Below are positions 50,220-62,083 of a stretch of DNA of 64,000 nucleotides, piece after piece. Below the pieces are notes generated by a model, which did not search any database, was not told where the DNA came from, and saw only the letters and a list, made by a program, of their open reading frames with translations. The translations under genes were made by a program, and so were the position numbers. Origin of the DNA: Cheilinus undulatus (Eukaryota; Chordata; Actinopteri; Labriformes; Labridae); the NCBI RefSeq assembly GCF_018320785.1, contig NC_054886.1, positions 32,533,732 through 32,597,731 on the forward strand, written 5' to 3'. Every line of letters begins with the position of its first letter. Positions within the stretch are counted from its first letter, which is position 1.

Positions 50220-51911
50220 CAGTGGCATGCACAGACTTTTTCAAGGGCAGGGGTGAAAAGAAAAAAAAAGGGCACATACAGCACGTTCTCGCCAGTGAAG
50301 AGGTCACTCAGTTTGGCGTGTATTTGAGGGCACTTTAGACATGTTTATATGTTATACAAATGGCACATTATATAGCCTTAAAACAGACTAACTAGACAGA
50401 CTACTCAAGCTAGTTTGTAGTTAGGATCAGCATCCACAACAACTGTGTAGATTCAATGTTGGACTGTGAAGAACACACAGAAATAAATAAACAAATAAAT
50501 AAATCCCTAGGGGGTCTGGGGGTCTTCCCCCAGAACATTTTCAATGAAGTAGAAGCCATTTCCTGTATTCTAGTGCATTTTAACACCATATTAGAACCAG
50601 ATAATCCAAACTGATTCTGTGAGATATAGTTCAGGCTCAGTATAGATCAAAAAAGGGCCCAACATAAAAGTCATTGCAACAGTAATGTTTCATAGTATTT
50701 CCTGGTCCTAATGGTCTTCTGGAGTTTAGTGTGTTTTTCCACCCAAGAGAGCACTTTATCATGTTTTAAACAGCCAAGAGGGCAATTAAGTGTTTTTTTT
50801 TTTCCACCCAAGAGGGCAGTTTTGTGTGTTTTGCCAGTGAGGAGGGTACTTAAACACGCCTTTTTGTCACCCAAGTGGGCAGTTTAGCATGTGTTTTGGC
50901 TCCCAAGAGGGCACTTTAGTGTGTGTTTTGGCTCTCGAGGGAACTTTAGCACACATTTTGGCTCCCAAGAGGACACTTTAGCATGTGTTTTGGCTCTCAA
51001 GGGCACTTTAGCGTGTGTTTTGGCTCCCAAGAGGGCACTTTAGCGTGTGTTTTGGCTCCCAAGAGGGCACTTTAGCGTGTGTTTTGGCTCTCGAGGGCAC
51101 TTTAGCGTGTGTTTTGGCTCTAGAGGACACTTTAGCGTGTGTTTTGGCTCCCAAGAGGACACTTTAGCATGTGTTTTGGCTCTCGAGGGCACTTTAGCAT
51201 GTGTTTTGGCTCTCGAGGGGACTTTATCTTGTGTTTTGCCTCCAAAGAGGGCACTTAAGCATGCATTTTGGCTCTGAGGGCACTTAATCTGTGTTTTGGC
51301 TCATGAGGTGCTTTTAGAATGTGTTTTGGCTCCCAAGAGGGCACTTTAGCGTGTGTTTTGGCTCTCGAGGGCACTTTAGCGTGTGTTTTGGCTCCCAAGA
51401 GGACACTTTAGCATGTGTTTTGGCTCTCGAGGGCACTTTAGCGTGTGTTTTGGCTCTCGAGGGCACTTTAGCGTGTGTTTTGGCTCTCGAGGGGACTTTA
51501 GCACACATTTTGGCTCCCAAGAGGACACTTTAGCATGTGTTTTGGCTCTCGAGGGCACTTTAGCGTGTGTTTTGGCTCCCAAGAGGACACTTTAGCATGT
51601 GTTTTGGCTCTCGAGGGCACTTTAGCATGTGTTTTGGCTCCCAAGAAGACACTTTAGCATGTGTTTTGGCTTTTGAGAGCACTTTAGCGTGTGTTTTGGC
51701 TCTTGAGGGCACTTAATCTGTGTTTTGGCTCATGAGGGTGCTTTAGCACGTGTTTTGACTCCAAAGAAGGCCCCTCAGCGTGTGTTTTGCGTCCCGGGTG
51801 CACTTTAACACACATCTTGGCTCCCAAGAGGGCACTTTAGCGTGTTTTTTTCATCAATTGGGCCATGAGGAGGGGGTGACCGCCCCACCTGCCCCCCGCT
51901 GCACACCACTG
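50220..51911 (+). mobile_element. hAT-type element with minisatellite, copy B
   Basis: The left terminus CAGTGGCATGCACAGAC starts at 50220 and the right terminus CTGCACACCACTG ends at 51911, a whole 1692-base element with a much shorter array than in copy A. A second right terminus ends at 53385 after an extra array, so the outer limits are 50220-53385. Confidence 0.7.
50885..51850 (+). repeat. 30/32-bp minisatellite, array B1
   Basis: About 31 units by length, with the same unit types as the A arrays, including the diverged CACTTAATCTGTGTTTTGG segment near 51240 and 51715. Confidence 0.95.
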
Positions 51912-53385
51912 ATCCTGAACTTATGCTGTTGTGGTCGCCAGATGTGAAGTTACAGATATTTGTATGCTTACATTACTGTTTCCTAGGTATATTCTTCTAC
52001 AGTTATCTCGAGTCCACACTTTAGCATGTGTTTTGGCTCTCGAGGGCACATTAGCGTGTGTTTTGGCTCTCGAGGGGACTTTGGCGTGTGTTTTGGCTCC
52101 CAAGAGGACACTTTAGCATGTGTTTTGGCTCTCGAGGGCACTTTAGCATGTGTTTTGGCTCTCGAGGGCACTTTAGCGTGTGTTTTTGTTCTCGAGGGCA
52201 CTTTAGCGTGTGTTTTGGCTCCCGAGAGGGCACTTTAGCATGTGTTTTGGCTCCCAAGAGGACAATTTAGCGTGTTGTTTGGCTCTAGAGGACACTTTAG
52301 CGTGTGTTTTGGCTCTCGAGGGCACTTTAGCGTGTGTTTTGGCTCTAGAGGGCACTTTAGTGTGTGTTTTGGCTCCCAAGAGGACACTTTAGCATGTGTT
52401 TTGGCTCTCGAGGGCACTTTAGCGTGTGTTTTGGCTCTCGAGGGCACTTTAGCGTGTGTTTTGGCTCTAGAGGGCACTTTAGTGTGTGTTTTGGCTCCCA
52501 AGAGGACACTTTAGCATGTGTTTTGGCTCTCGAGGGCACTTTAGCGTGTGTTTTGGCTCCCGAGAGGGCACTTTAGCATGTGTTTTGGGTCCAAAGAGGG
52601 CAATTAAGCACAAGTTTTGGCTCTTGAGGGCACTTAATCTGTGTTTTGGCTCATGAGGGTGCTTTAGCACGTGTTTTGACTCCAAAGAGGGCCCCTCAGC
52701 GTGTGTTTTGGGTCCCGAGTGCACTTTAGCGTGTGTTTTGGCTCCCAAGAGGACACTTTAGCATGTGTTTTGGCTCTCGAGGGCACTTTAGCATGTGTTT
52801 TGGCTCTAGAGGACACTTTAGCGTGTGTTTTGGCCCTCGAGGGGACTTTGGCATGTGTTTTGGCTCCCAAGAGGACACTTTAGCATGTGTTTTGGCTCTC
52901 GAGGGCACTTTAGCGTGTGTTTTGGCTCTAGAGGGCACTTTAGCGTGTGTTTTGGCTCCCAAGAGGACACTTTAGCATGTGTTTTGGCTCTCGAGGGCAC
53001 TTTAGCGTGTGTTTTGGCTCTAGAGGGCACTTTAGCATGTGTTTTGGCTCTAGAGGGCACTTTAGCATGTGTTTTGGCTCTCGAGGGGACTTTAGCACAC
53101 ATTTTGGCTCCCAAGAGGACACTTTAGCATGTGTTTTGGCTCCCGAGATGGCACTTTAGCATGTGTTTTGGGTCCAAAGAGGGCAATTAAGCACATGTTT
53201 TGGCTCTTGAGGGCACTTATTCTGTGTTTTGGCTCCAAAGAGGGCCCCTCAGCGTGTGTTTTGGGTCCCGAGTGCACTTTAACACACATCTTGGCTCCCA
53301 AGAGGGCACTTTAGCGTGTTTTTTTCATCAATTGGGCCACGAGGAGGGGGTGACCGCCCCACCTGCCCCCCGCTGCACACCACTG
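51912..53385 (+). repeat. Copy B extra segment: flank fragment, second array and second right end
   Basis: Positions 51912-52015 repeat the sequence right of the hAT element (ATCCTGAACTTATGCTG to TATCTCGAGTCC). There it breaks straight into minisatellite at ACACTTTAGCATGTG. Array B2 (52016-53325, about 42 units) follows, then a second hAT right end at 53385. The flank fragment and the sequence after 53385 both read CTTATGCTG where A has CTTGTGCTG, so this duplication happened within copy B after A and B parted. Confidence 0.9.
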
Positions 53386-54689
53386 ATCCTGAACTTATGC
53401 TGTTGTGGTCGCCAGATGTGAAGTTACAGATATTTGTATGCTTACATTACTGTTTCCTAGGTATATTCTTCTACAGTTATCTCGAGTCCAATGTTGGGAT
53501 TAAAAGGATTTTGATTATGTTTGTTTACTCAAAAGGAAATTGTTTTGTCAACAGTTTTTTTTAGTGGGGGAGGGTGTAGCGCACTGGAAAAGGTAATACA
53601 TAATTACTTGTTTACCTTTATATGATTGGTTAAGTTAAAATAATCTTGCCTACAAAAGAGTACATATGTAATAAATTTAGTTAAACTATTTAAGTTAAAG
53701 ACAGCTAAAAATAGCATCACTGTGATGTTTACATATTGCCTGTAAAGGAAAAATTGTTTCTGCCTTCCCTTTAAGAAAAAGGACACCGCCCTTTAACAAG
53801 CAGAAGGAGAGCTGAAACGGCACTAGCTTGTGCTGAACTGTGGGCAAAGTTTTTGTTAATGAAAGTTGCAAAGACTTCCAGTAATAGTGGGTGAGGAGTA
53901 GACGTGTTTTTCCAGCGCCCGAACTCCTTGCATTATAACACTAGAATTACCCCTTTTTACTGAAAAACATCGCAAACAATTGGTATTGTGTTGTAGCCAG
54001 AAATACTACATTAAAGGATGAGTCAGGAGTCAGAATGAGTTGAATACAGCCTCGACGTACGTTTATTTCAAGCAGGACAGTGGTGCACGGGTGAGACCCC
54101 AGATCTATCTAAATATGCTCTTTCAATCCTCTCAGTCCATGCGTGCACATTGTACGTGTCTACGTGCACCTGCCTAAACACTTCTGAATGTTCAACACGC
54201 ACACACATTTGCTCCAAACCAAAACATTTCCCGGACTGTAACAAAATGCTTCCAAGTTTTATCTCTCCAGCTGTGTCACATTAAACATTGACTGTTCCAG
54301 TAAACATCTGTGGACCTAGGGATGTGGTGGTAACCTCATTTCAGAACAGAGAGTCAAAAGGCTGTATGAGGACATCAAACCACTATACAAGTGTAATAGT
54401 ATAATACACATTATATGCAAAACACAATATACCTACACATGCTGCGTAACTATCCTGGAAAGGTGAATGATTTCATCCCCGGTTTCCCCCCCAACAGTGG
54501 CAGCTGAGTTCATCTGGATTCATGTACAGAGAAAAACGGAATGCATCTTTTTGATGCTGTCATGAATCATCTATTAAAGCTATCAGCTGTACAGAGGACA
54601 GGAAATCGTATGGGCAACTATGAGAAAGTGCTGGTGGGATGGAAGGAAACCCGGTTCGCCAAGGGGCAAAATTTAGAAGTGCCAGTTAA

Positions 54690-55120
54690 AGGCCCGAACA
54701 TACGCAAACGTACTGTGAGCAGAGCGGACTCCGCGCGGTATGTCCGCAGTCATCAGAGCTTCCATAGTCAAGTGCACTGCCGTGTAGTAGTTTCCTGTGA
54801 AATTTCCGTGAAATTCTACATTTACCACAATCCGCATTGTTTACATTTTTCTGTCATGGTGTCCTACACTGACGACGAGGAAGAGGAGCTGCTCTGCCTG
54901 CTGGTTTTGCAAAGCAATAAAATTAAAAGACGGTGGTATGTACGGTTATTAAATGCCACAAGAGACGAGGAAGGGGAGTATGCCTTGTCGATGAAGGACA
55001 TGCGAAGTGTTGACGTGGAAAAACAAGTACGAAATGAAGGTTGGTGTCACATTTGATGCAGTCCGCTGGACCTCCGCGGAGTTCGTTCCACGTACGTTCC
55101 ATCCGAGTATGTTTGGGCCT
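54690..55120 (+). mobile_element. Harbinger-type element relic, copy B
   Basis: Duplicate of 42698-43129, one base shorter in a T-run before the ATG. That change joins the upstream chance frame from 54541 with the transposase fragment in one 171-codon frame. TAA flanks are kept. Confidence 0.8.
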
Positions 55121-55195
55121 TAATGCGTACCGGTGCATACCGACCCACTTAACGCACTGATTTGGCTAAATTAAATGAGTACTTATTGTTACATA

Positions 55196-55899
55196 TATAC
55201 CACCACTCAAACGTTTGGGATCACTGGCAAATTTTTTTGTTTACCAAAGAAAAACATTTTCATGCAGTTCTCAAACAGTTATGATTAACTGTCAGTCCTC
55301 TGCATCAATCTCCTAGTATAGCTACTAATCTAAGTTAATCCTGTTGCACAGCTAAAAACCATTTTACTAATAAGGGAGCAAAAAGACTGGACACTGGAGG
55401 ACCAGAAGAAGGTGATGTGCATTGATGATTCCAAGTTTGAGGCCTTTAGACCAAACAGAAGAACATTTGTGAGACACAGAATAAAAGAAACGATGCAAGA
55501 ACAGAGCTTAAAACTGTCAGTCGGAGAAGTGGAGGCAGCGTGATGGTCTGGGTGCCTTGGAGGTGGTAGAATAAGAGATTTGTAAAGAGTGGAAGGGACC
55601 TTGGAGAAGGAAAGCTATCACAAGATTTTCCAATGCCATGCCATACCCTTTGGACAGCACTTACTTGTGGTCAATTTCATCCGACAACAGGATAATGACC
55701 TCCAATTTGTCTTTGAAATATTTAAAGAATCAGCAGTCAGCCAGAGTTCTGACTGTAGTGGAGCGGCCAGCACAGTCTTAAGAGCTGAACCCAATTGAGC
55801 TGTTGTGGGAGCGGCTTAACCGTGTGGTATGAAGGGAGACTCCATCAACCAATCCATCTTGTAGGAGATGCTCGAGAAAGCATAGGGTGAAATCTCATC
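55196..55899 (+). mobile_element. Tc1/mariner relic truncated at the duplication junction (end of copy B)
   Basis: Duplicate of 43205-43908 with the same truncation point, so both junctions descend from one event. Confidence 0.8.
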
Positions 55900-55965
55900 A
55901 GTTCTTTAACTATAACTAAAGCTATTAACATCTTTATGCATCATAAAATTACATATACTATAGGC

Positions 55966-56390
55966 CAGTGGTTCTCAACTGGTGTGTCGGGACCCAAAAG
56001 TGGGTCACAAAGCTGTTTCAAGTGGGTTGCTACCAGTGTCTGGGAAAAAATGGTGTTAAAAGGTCTGAGACGTGCTGCAGTCTTAGTGGGCATTCATCCA
56101 AACATGTTATTTTACTGTGTTTCATCACAGTAATAGGCAAATGGAATGTTTTCTTAATATTTCAACTAATTTGTCTCCTGTTCTTGCAAAAACACATTTG
56201 CTTCTCTGATGATAATTTCTCAAAGTCTGTTGAAATTTTTGCAGTCATTTATTTGTTCTATGCAACATTTAAGCTGCAAAATTATTTATTTATTAAACAT
56301 GTTTTTTTTTGGTTTTCTTTCAATTTTGGGTCCTGATTTGTCAATGAGGAAACTGGTGGGTCCTGAGGCTAGACCAGTTGAGAACCACTG
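55966..56390 (+). mobile_element. hAT-type MITE, copy C
   Basis: Carried along in the segmental duplication: same termini and body as 30233-30658, with the flank CTATAGGC. Confidence 0.85.
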
Positions 56391-56834
56391 ATACAGGCTA
56401 TCTTCACTTTGGCTCTTGTGTTCAAATAGCAATAAATTGTTGCATAAAACAACCACTCTTTGGGATGTGATTGGTTGGTTGATTTTCATGCAAAACCGAG
56501 TAAAGAACAATATTGTAGGTGTTTAAAGTTTTTCATGGAGATTTCAGCTTAGAAACTCTTTGCATTTCAATACAAATAAAAGCCTGGTCCAGTGCAGAAA
56601 GTGGATCAGGAGGGCTCGGTTCATAAATAGACTCTGAGGTATGTTGGACTGAGGCGTTTATGTACATCAGGTTCATCCCGTCCATGAAACAAGAGCAGAG
56701 CAGATTTACCTTTAGATCTACTCAGCTGGAGTTACGTAACAGAGGAGAGGTTCTATGTTTAACTCTGATCAGCCAAACACATGACCATGCTCTGGAGTCT
56801 AGTTTCTTAGTTTCTGACCTACAGAGGAAAAGCC

Positions 56835-57225
56835 AGAATCATGTCATTGCTCCGAATTGTCTTAAAGAAACAGTCAACTAGTGAAAGACAGATATTTAAT
56901 CTTCAGTCCTCTGACACAGGCCTACTTTCTACACCCAAAACCAAACTCAGAACCTTTGGAGACAGAGCCTTCAGTGCTGCAGCCCTCACCCTCTGGAACA
57001 CTCTGCCTGCAGACATCCGTAGCGCTCCATCTCTGGACATTTTCAGAAAACGTGTCAAGCACAACCTGTTCACCACAGCCTACAGTCTTCACTAAAACCA
57101 ACCCTTACACCCATCCTGCCCCTCACATAGTTTGTCCATGTCTTCTGTGTTTCTTGTAAAGCGTCCTTGGGTTTCTTGAAAGGCGCTATATAAATTCCAG
57201 ATATTATTATTATTATTATTATCAT
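56835..57225 (+). mobile_element. LINE 3' end, copy C
   Basis: Duplicate of 31100-31495 inside copy C. It keeps the CCG missing from B, so C is not a simple copy of present-day B. Confidence 0.7.
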
Positions 57226-57296
57226 CCAAAAAACTCCAAAAAGATCTAAACTGCTTTCACACCAAAATTAACTTGCATTCTTTTCTGTGCGTCTAG

Positions 57297-59035
57297 GATT
57301 CAGAAGTTTGGCGGCTTTGTGACGTGGAACAGCGTCGGTCAGGCTAATGTGAACGGACGTCTCGCCATGACTCGCAGCATTGGAGACTTCCACCTGAAAA
57401 CCAACGGAGTCATCGCCGAGCCGGACACACGGAGACTTAAGGTGAGTTTGGCCATATCTGCGTTTGAGCTCACTTCAATCTTAATGAAAATGTTAACTGG
57501 TTTCGGATTAACTGCTATAAAAGTCTGACCGCTGAGTAGAGTTTGCGGGGAGTATTTCAGACTGCCATGGACACAGCAACACCTAGATCTGACTCAGAAA
57601 TATAAATACAATGATATAAACCCATGGCCCAACACAGGAGAGCCAACCCATCATGCCAGGACTCAGCTGTTCACGTACATCTAAAGGTTAGAGGGCATTC
57701 CTCTGAGGATGGCAACGTTAGGATACTGGCCAGAGACCAGGGGATGGACGAAGATAGTTCTCATCCCCTACTTACAATGCATTCTTGGATTTCGTTCTAT
57801 GGCAACCCAAATGACAGTTTCATGCTGGATCACGGGTCCTAACATCATGCAGCCCTGGAAAGGAAATGAGGACGAGTGAAACTGGGTCAACGACTCTGCT
57901 AATGACTCTCGGGTGACCACCCAGATCTTTGGCATAGGAGTGGTCAGCAGAGAGAGAATTTTCTGGACCTGGTCCCTGTCCCTTTAGAACTGAAGAAGCC
58001 TTTTGGAAGAGAAGTGAAATGTCTTCAAGATCCTCAGTTGAGTCCAGTTGCTTTCTCTATGAAGATTTGGATACTCAGAGATTTAAACCAGGCTTAAGGG
58101 TTGGCTTGGTCCAGAACTTTCTGACCTGTACTGAGCACTAGCTACTGCTTATCAGAATCAATTGGTGCCAATGAATTATTCTGCACCACTCGTATAAAAT
58201 CGATCTTTGCCTGAAAGGTAACATATAAACAAAGATACCGACTAAACAGTTATAATATTTTCTTCCTGCAGGTCCAGCACACCAGTGACTCCTTCCTGGC
58301 TCTGACCACAGACAGCATAAACTTCCTGCTGAGTGACCAGGAGATCTGCGATGTCATAAACCAGTGCCAAGACCCCACGGAGGCAGCAGAAGTCATTGCT
58401 GAGCAGGTACTAAGGTTACAATAAGTCAATAGGAGTGGATCATATTTAAAGTGATTGGTTGGGTTTGGACCAGCCACAGCTAAACCTCAATGGCCCTCAG
58501 CTTTGTGCCTTGATATGAGCACAGTGGCCCGTCGACCTAAGTGCTCTGGCTAGACCACAAACATGGAGCAGTTCACTCAAGGCAGTGCCAACCCATTATG
58601 GTCTAGACCTGCCCTCTTTGTAACGTGTCTTGACTGACTGATAAGGGTCGTCAAAAATATATTAAAACAGGGTTGCTTTTGTAGGTATAGCAGTTGGGTT
58701 GTTGAGGCTAGTGACCCTGGTTCATATCCCACCTGTGGCTCCTTACCCTGACTTCCCGGGTCATTCACTGTCCTGTCCCCTACGACAAAGGCAAAAGGCC
58801 TCTTGATATTTTTTTAGAGGGTTTTACAGCAAACTGCTGCAAAGTTCAAACTGAGGGGATGTATGTTAATGTAAATACTTCTTTTTTTGTTTTTTCCCCC
58901 AAGGCGTTGCAGTACGGCTCAGAGGACAACTCCACCATCATCATCGTCCCTCTCGGAGCGTGGGGGAAACATCAGAGCTCCAACGCCGTCTACAGCATGA
59001 GCAGGAACTTCTCCTCCAGCGGGAGATGGGCGTAA
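57297..59035 (+). pseudogene. ppm1k: Partial duplicate of ppm1k, exons 6-8 (copy C)
   Basis: Exons 57297-57441, 58272-58406 and 58904-59035 have the same intact splice sites and frame as copy B and share both of its amino-acid differences (Lys291, Ser306). B and C are thus closest relatives. There are no exons 1-5 and no start. A poly(A) signal AATAAA is at 60207. It lies some 27 kb from exon 5 of the parent gene, so splicing to it would need to pass over two earlier terminal exons. Confidence 0.8.
57624..58074 (+). repeat. Dispersed repeat in intron 6, copy C
   Basis: Duplicate of 31890-32345, sharing the variants of copy B. Confidence 0.5.
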
Positions 59036-59166
59036 TCAAGGGCACACAAACATAGAAATATAACAGCTCCATATCAGTTTACAGTATGCATCACATACAA
59101 CTTTGACTGAAAGAATACAATCCTTTAATGTCTTTACCAAACTCCATGGTAAAGACATACATACTC

Positions 59167-59889
59167 CTGTGTCCGAAACCACGCACTCATTCCCTACTCC
59201 CTATCCACTCTATAGTGATCAGCATATAGTGGACTATATAGTGGACTTTACTGCAAAACACAAAAATGATTTCTGACACTACTCTGGCCATGGGAAATGA
59301 CGTCATCACCATCTCACAATTAAAATGTTTAGCAACAACGTCTAGTAAATTTCCAGGCTGAGGATCGAAATTAACGGTAGAATTTCACTGAAAACCAATA
59401 CTAAACATCATGTATTTTCACTAAAAATAAAAATACTAATAGATAAAAAAAAGCTTGTGTCTTAAGTGGAAAAATAGTCTACATTTTTGTGTTTACTGTA
59501 ACTTATTTTTGCTTTCTTATAAAGATGATGGTCTCATGTCTTCCTCAGAGTTACTCTGTTTTAAATCCTTAACATTTTCTTTCAGATTTGGTTGAAACCA
59601 ACAAACAAAAAAGTATGAAATAAAGTTTTTAAATGTATTCCTGTGCTCCTCTCAGTCGTCCATCATGTTTGAGAGCAGCAACCACAATGCATGATAGGAA
59701 ATGTTGCTGGGCTAGTGAGCATCGGTTGTTCACGACTTTTCAAAATGCATTGTGGGGTAGAATGAGTGCACTATATAGTGAATAACAATGCTTTCTCAGA
59801 ATTCGGACACCACTACAAAATGGTGTATTCACTTTATAGTGGACTATATAGTGGACTATATAGTGATTAGGGAGTGATTTCGGACACAG
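59167..59889 (+). mobile_element. MITE, copy C
   Basis: Duplicate of 33432-34152 with the longer subrepeat number, like A. Confidence 0.7.
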
Positions 59890-62083
59890 CCCATGTTCTC
59901 TGTAAACCGTCCAGGACACACGTACGTTCCCACTGTTCAACAGTGTAAATAGAGAGTGTAATATATTGTACATACAAATGTTTGCTGCAGTGTTTGTTTC
60001 CATGTTAAGTATGTTTTTCTCTGTGCTTTGTGTGTTTAGACACATTTTCCATCCTTCCATGTTTTGTCACATTGACAGCCATGTGCCAGGTTTCAAACTT
60101 TCAACATATCACCTCAGTGTGGCTTTAAAACGAAACATCCAGGCTTTGCGTCCTTGACCCCTGACTGCCCTGTGAACACTGGCGGGACAGGTTGTGTTCT
60201 GGGATTAATAAAGTTTGAAATTCTAAACTGAAACTGCACTTTGTCTGTTTTTCTGCACAATGACCGTGTATGATAACGTTTTACTTAGAGTAGATTCAGC
60301 ACCTGAGCACCAGCAATGCTCATTTTCAACACGAAGTAAAAGTAGTCTAGCGTTTTCATCCATTGACTGATTTTTTGTTGCACTCAGGGCATTCTCAGTT
60401 GAAAATAGTTCAACCTTAAGAACAGTGCTTTGCCCATCAATAGCTGGGTTTCCATTACACTTGGAAACGTGCAAAATCGAAACAGCGCAATAAAAAACTG
60501 GTAATGGAAACACCTGAATTTTGAAAAAGCCCTAAAATATCGCTAAAAAGTTTCTATGCTTTCATGAGGAGGTTTTTCAGGCATTTCTATATAGAAATAT
60601 ATCACAAAAGTGTAATGCAAACACTTTTTCCGCATTTACAAGTCACGGACGGTCGACGGTGTCACATGACCAGTCACTCCGAGACAACATGGCGAGGTAC
60701 GTGTGGACAGAGGAAGAGATGAGACTTTTTTTTTAACATCATACTTAAACCCTTATGCGTGGCAGGCATTTTATTTATTAATTGATTCTGGCCATTTAAT
60801 TTTTTAGAGGTGAACACACTCAGTAAAAGTACAAAATAAAGAATAAACAGTAAAATGTAGAAAATATTTGTGTGAATTATTTTATATTTAATATCTTTTC
60901 ATTTGAAAAAATATGTCTTTGGTGTAACTTATTTGACCAAATATTTCATGATTAATATTAGATAAATGTATAAGCATATAAAAATAGTTTGGGCACTTTT
61001 TGAGAGATTTCATTTCTAAAATATAAAAGACAAAAACATTAAAAGTCCACAAATGGAACTAATATTTTTATTTACATTTTTTCATTTATGTTTCTTTTCA
61101 ATATAGTACATTCTCATTTTTTAGTCAGATTAAATATAGAAATTTTGAACTCTGCCCTGACATTTCTACACAACTAGCAGTCATTTTTGGTTGGTTTTAT
61201 ATCAAGTAGGACTGTCTTTTAGAAATAAAGATTTTAAAGGGGGAGAATAATGGATGTGGTGGGTCCCATGCCTGTCTTCGCCCAGGGCCCCAAAACTGCT
61301 AGAAACACCCTCCAGGCTCTGAGCATCTGTACAGAGGTGAAAATAACGTCACATTACCTCTGTTGAATCTGCAGCTGATTAAGTCTATTAAAGGGTCACC
61401 AAACATCCTCTAAAAAGTCTTGGATGGTGTTCTACTGCTGTACTGTACAGGATCTTCCAACCTTCTCCGAGTTTTTCCCATGAGATGTTTGAGTATCAGT
61501 TGGAAAAAAGACCACCAAAACATTCCTTAAATTCTTCCGAACACAGGGTGACTAGAGTTACTAAGACATACACACTGCACTCACGAGAAGGTCCATGTCA
61601 CAAAACACCACAGACGCACATTTAAACTTGAGCCAGGAGGCTGTGTGACCAACTGTGTGAGTCCTGACCTTCATAAAGGTCTTGGTCTGGTGTCAAAAAC
61701 TCTGTTGACCTGAAGGTTCTTACTCTTGTACAGACAAGTGGAAAAAGACTGAGTTTCTTAAATCCAGCAAATTCATTTTGTCTTCTTATTCTGAATATTA
61801 TTCCAAGAATAATACTGAGTTTCTTTCTATGAATCTATCCAAAGTTCAACTAAAGAGTGTTTCTATTGTGGATTTATAATCACATCAGAGATAACTGCAG
61901 CAGTGTTGATAGCAGTGTTGTAGTTGCCAATAAACACCAGTAGGTGGCGTTATTCTCATGCATATGAAGCAGAAACACAGCTTCAAAAGGCAGAGAGGAA
62001 GGGTTTTATTTTCAGTGTGATCATATTTGATAATCCAACAGAAAAATGAACATAAAGAAAGAAAATGAGAGACATGGGGAATG

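Larger units (their letters stand above)
43909..55899 (+). repeat. Tandem segmental duplication, copy B
   Basis: Second direct copy, offset 11991 bases from copy C. Its left junction joins a truncated Tc1 transposase relic, ending TGAAATCTCATC, to ppm1k intron 5 sequence AGTTCTTTAAC. It has the same order as A, without A's 1.5-kb internal duplication but with its own extra right-end segment (51912-53385). Confidence 0.95.
55900..62083 (+). repeat. Tandem segmental duplication, copy C (truncated)
   Basis: The third copy begins with the identical Tc1/intron 5 junction and is almost the same as B up to about 60640. After that it becomes visibly more diverged, with several indels, and homology ends near 62083, about 150 bases before the position where the hAT element begins in A and B. 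It therefore contains exons 6-8 and 3' flank but no minisatellite. Confidence 0.9.

Noticed and set aside
50885-53325. The same repeat-derived open frames in copy B arrays.
   Set aside because: Same reason as for copy A; lengths track array structure only.
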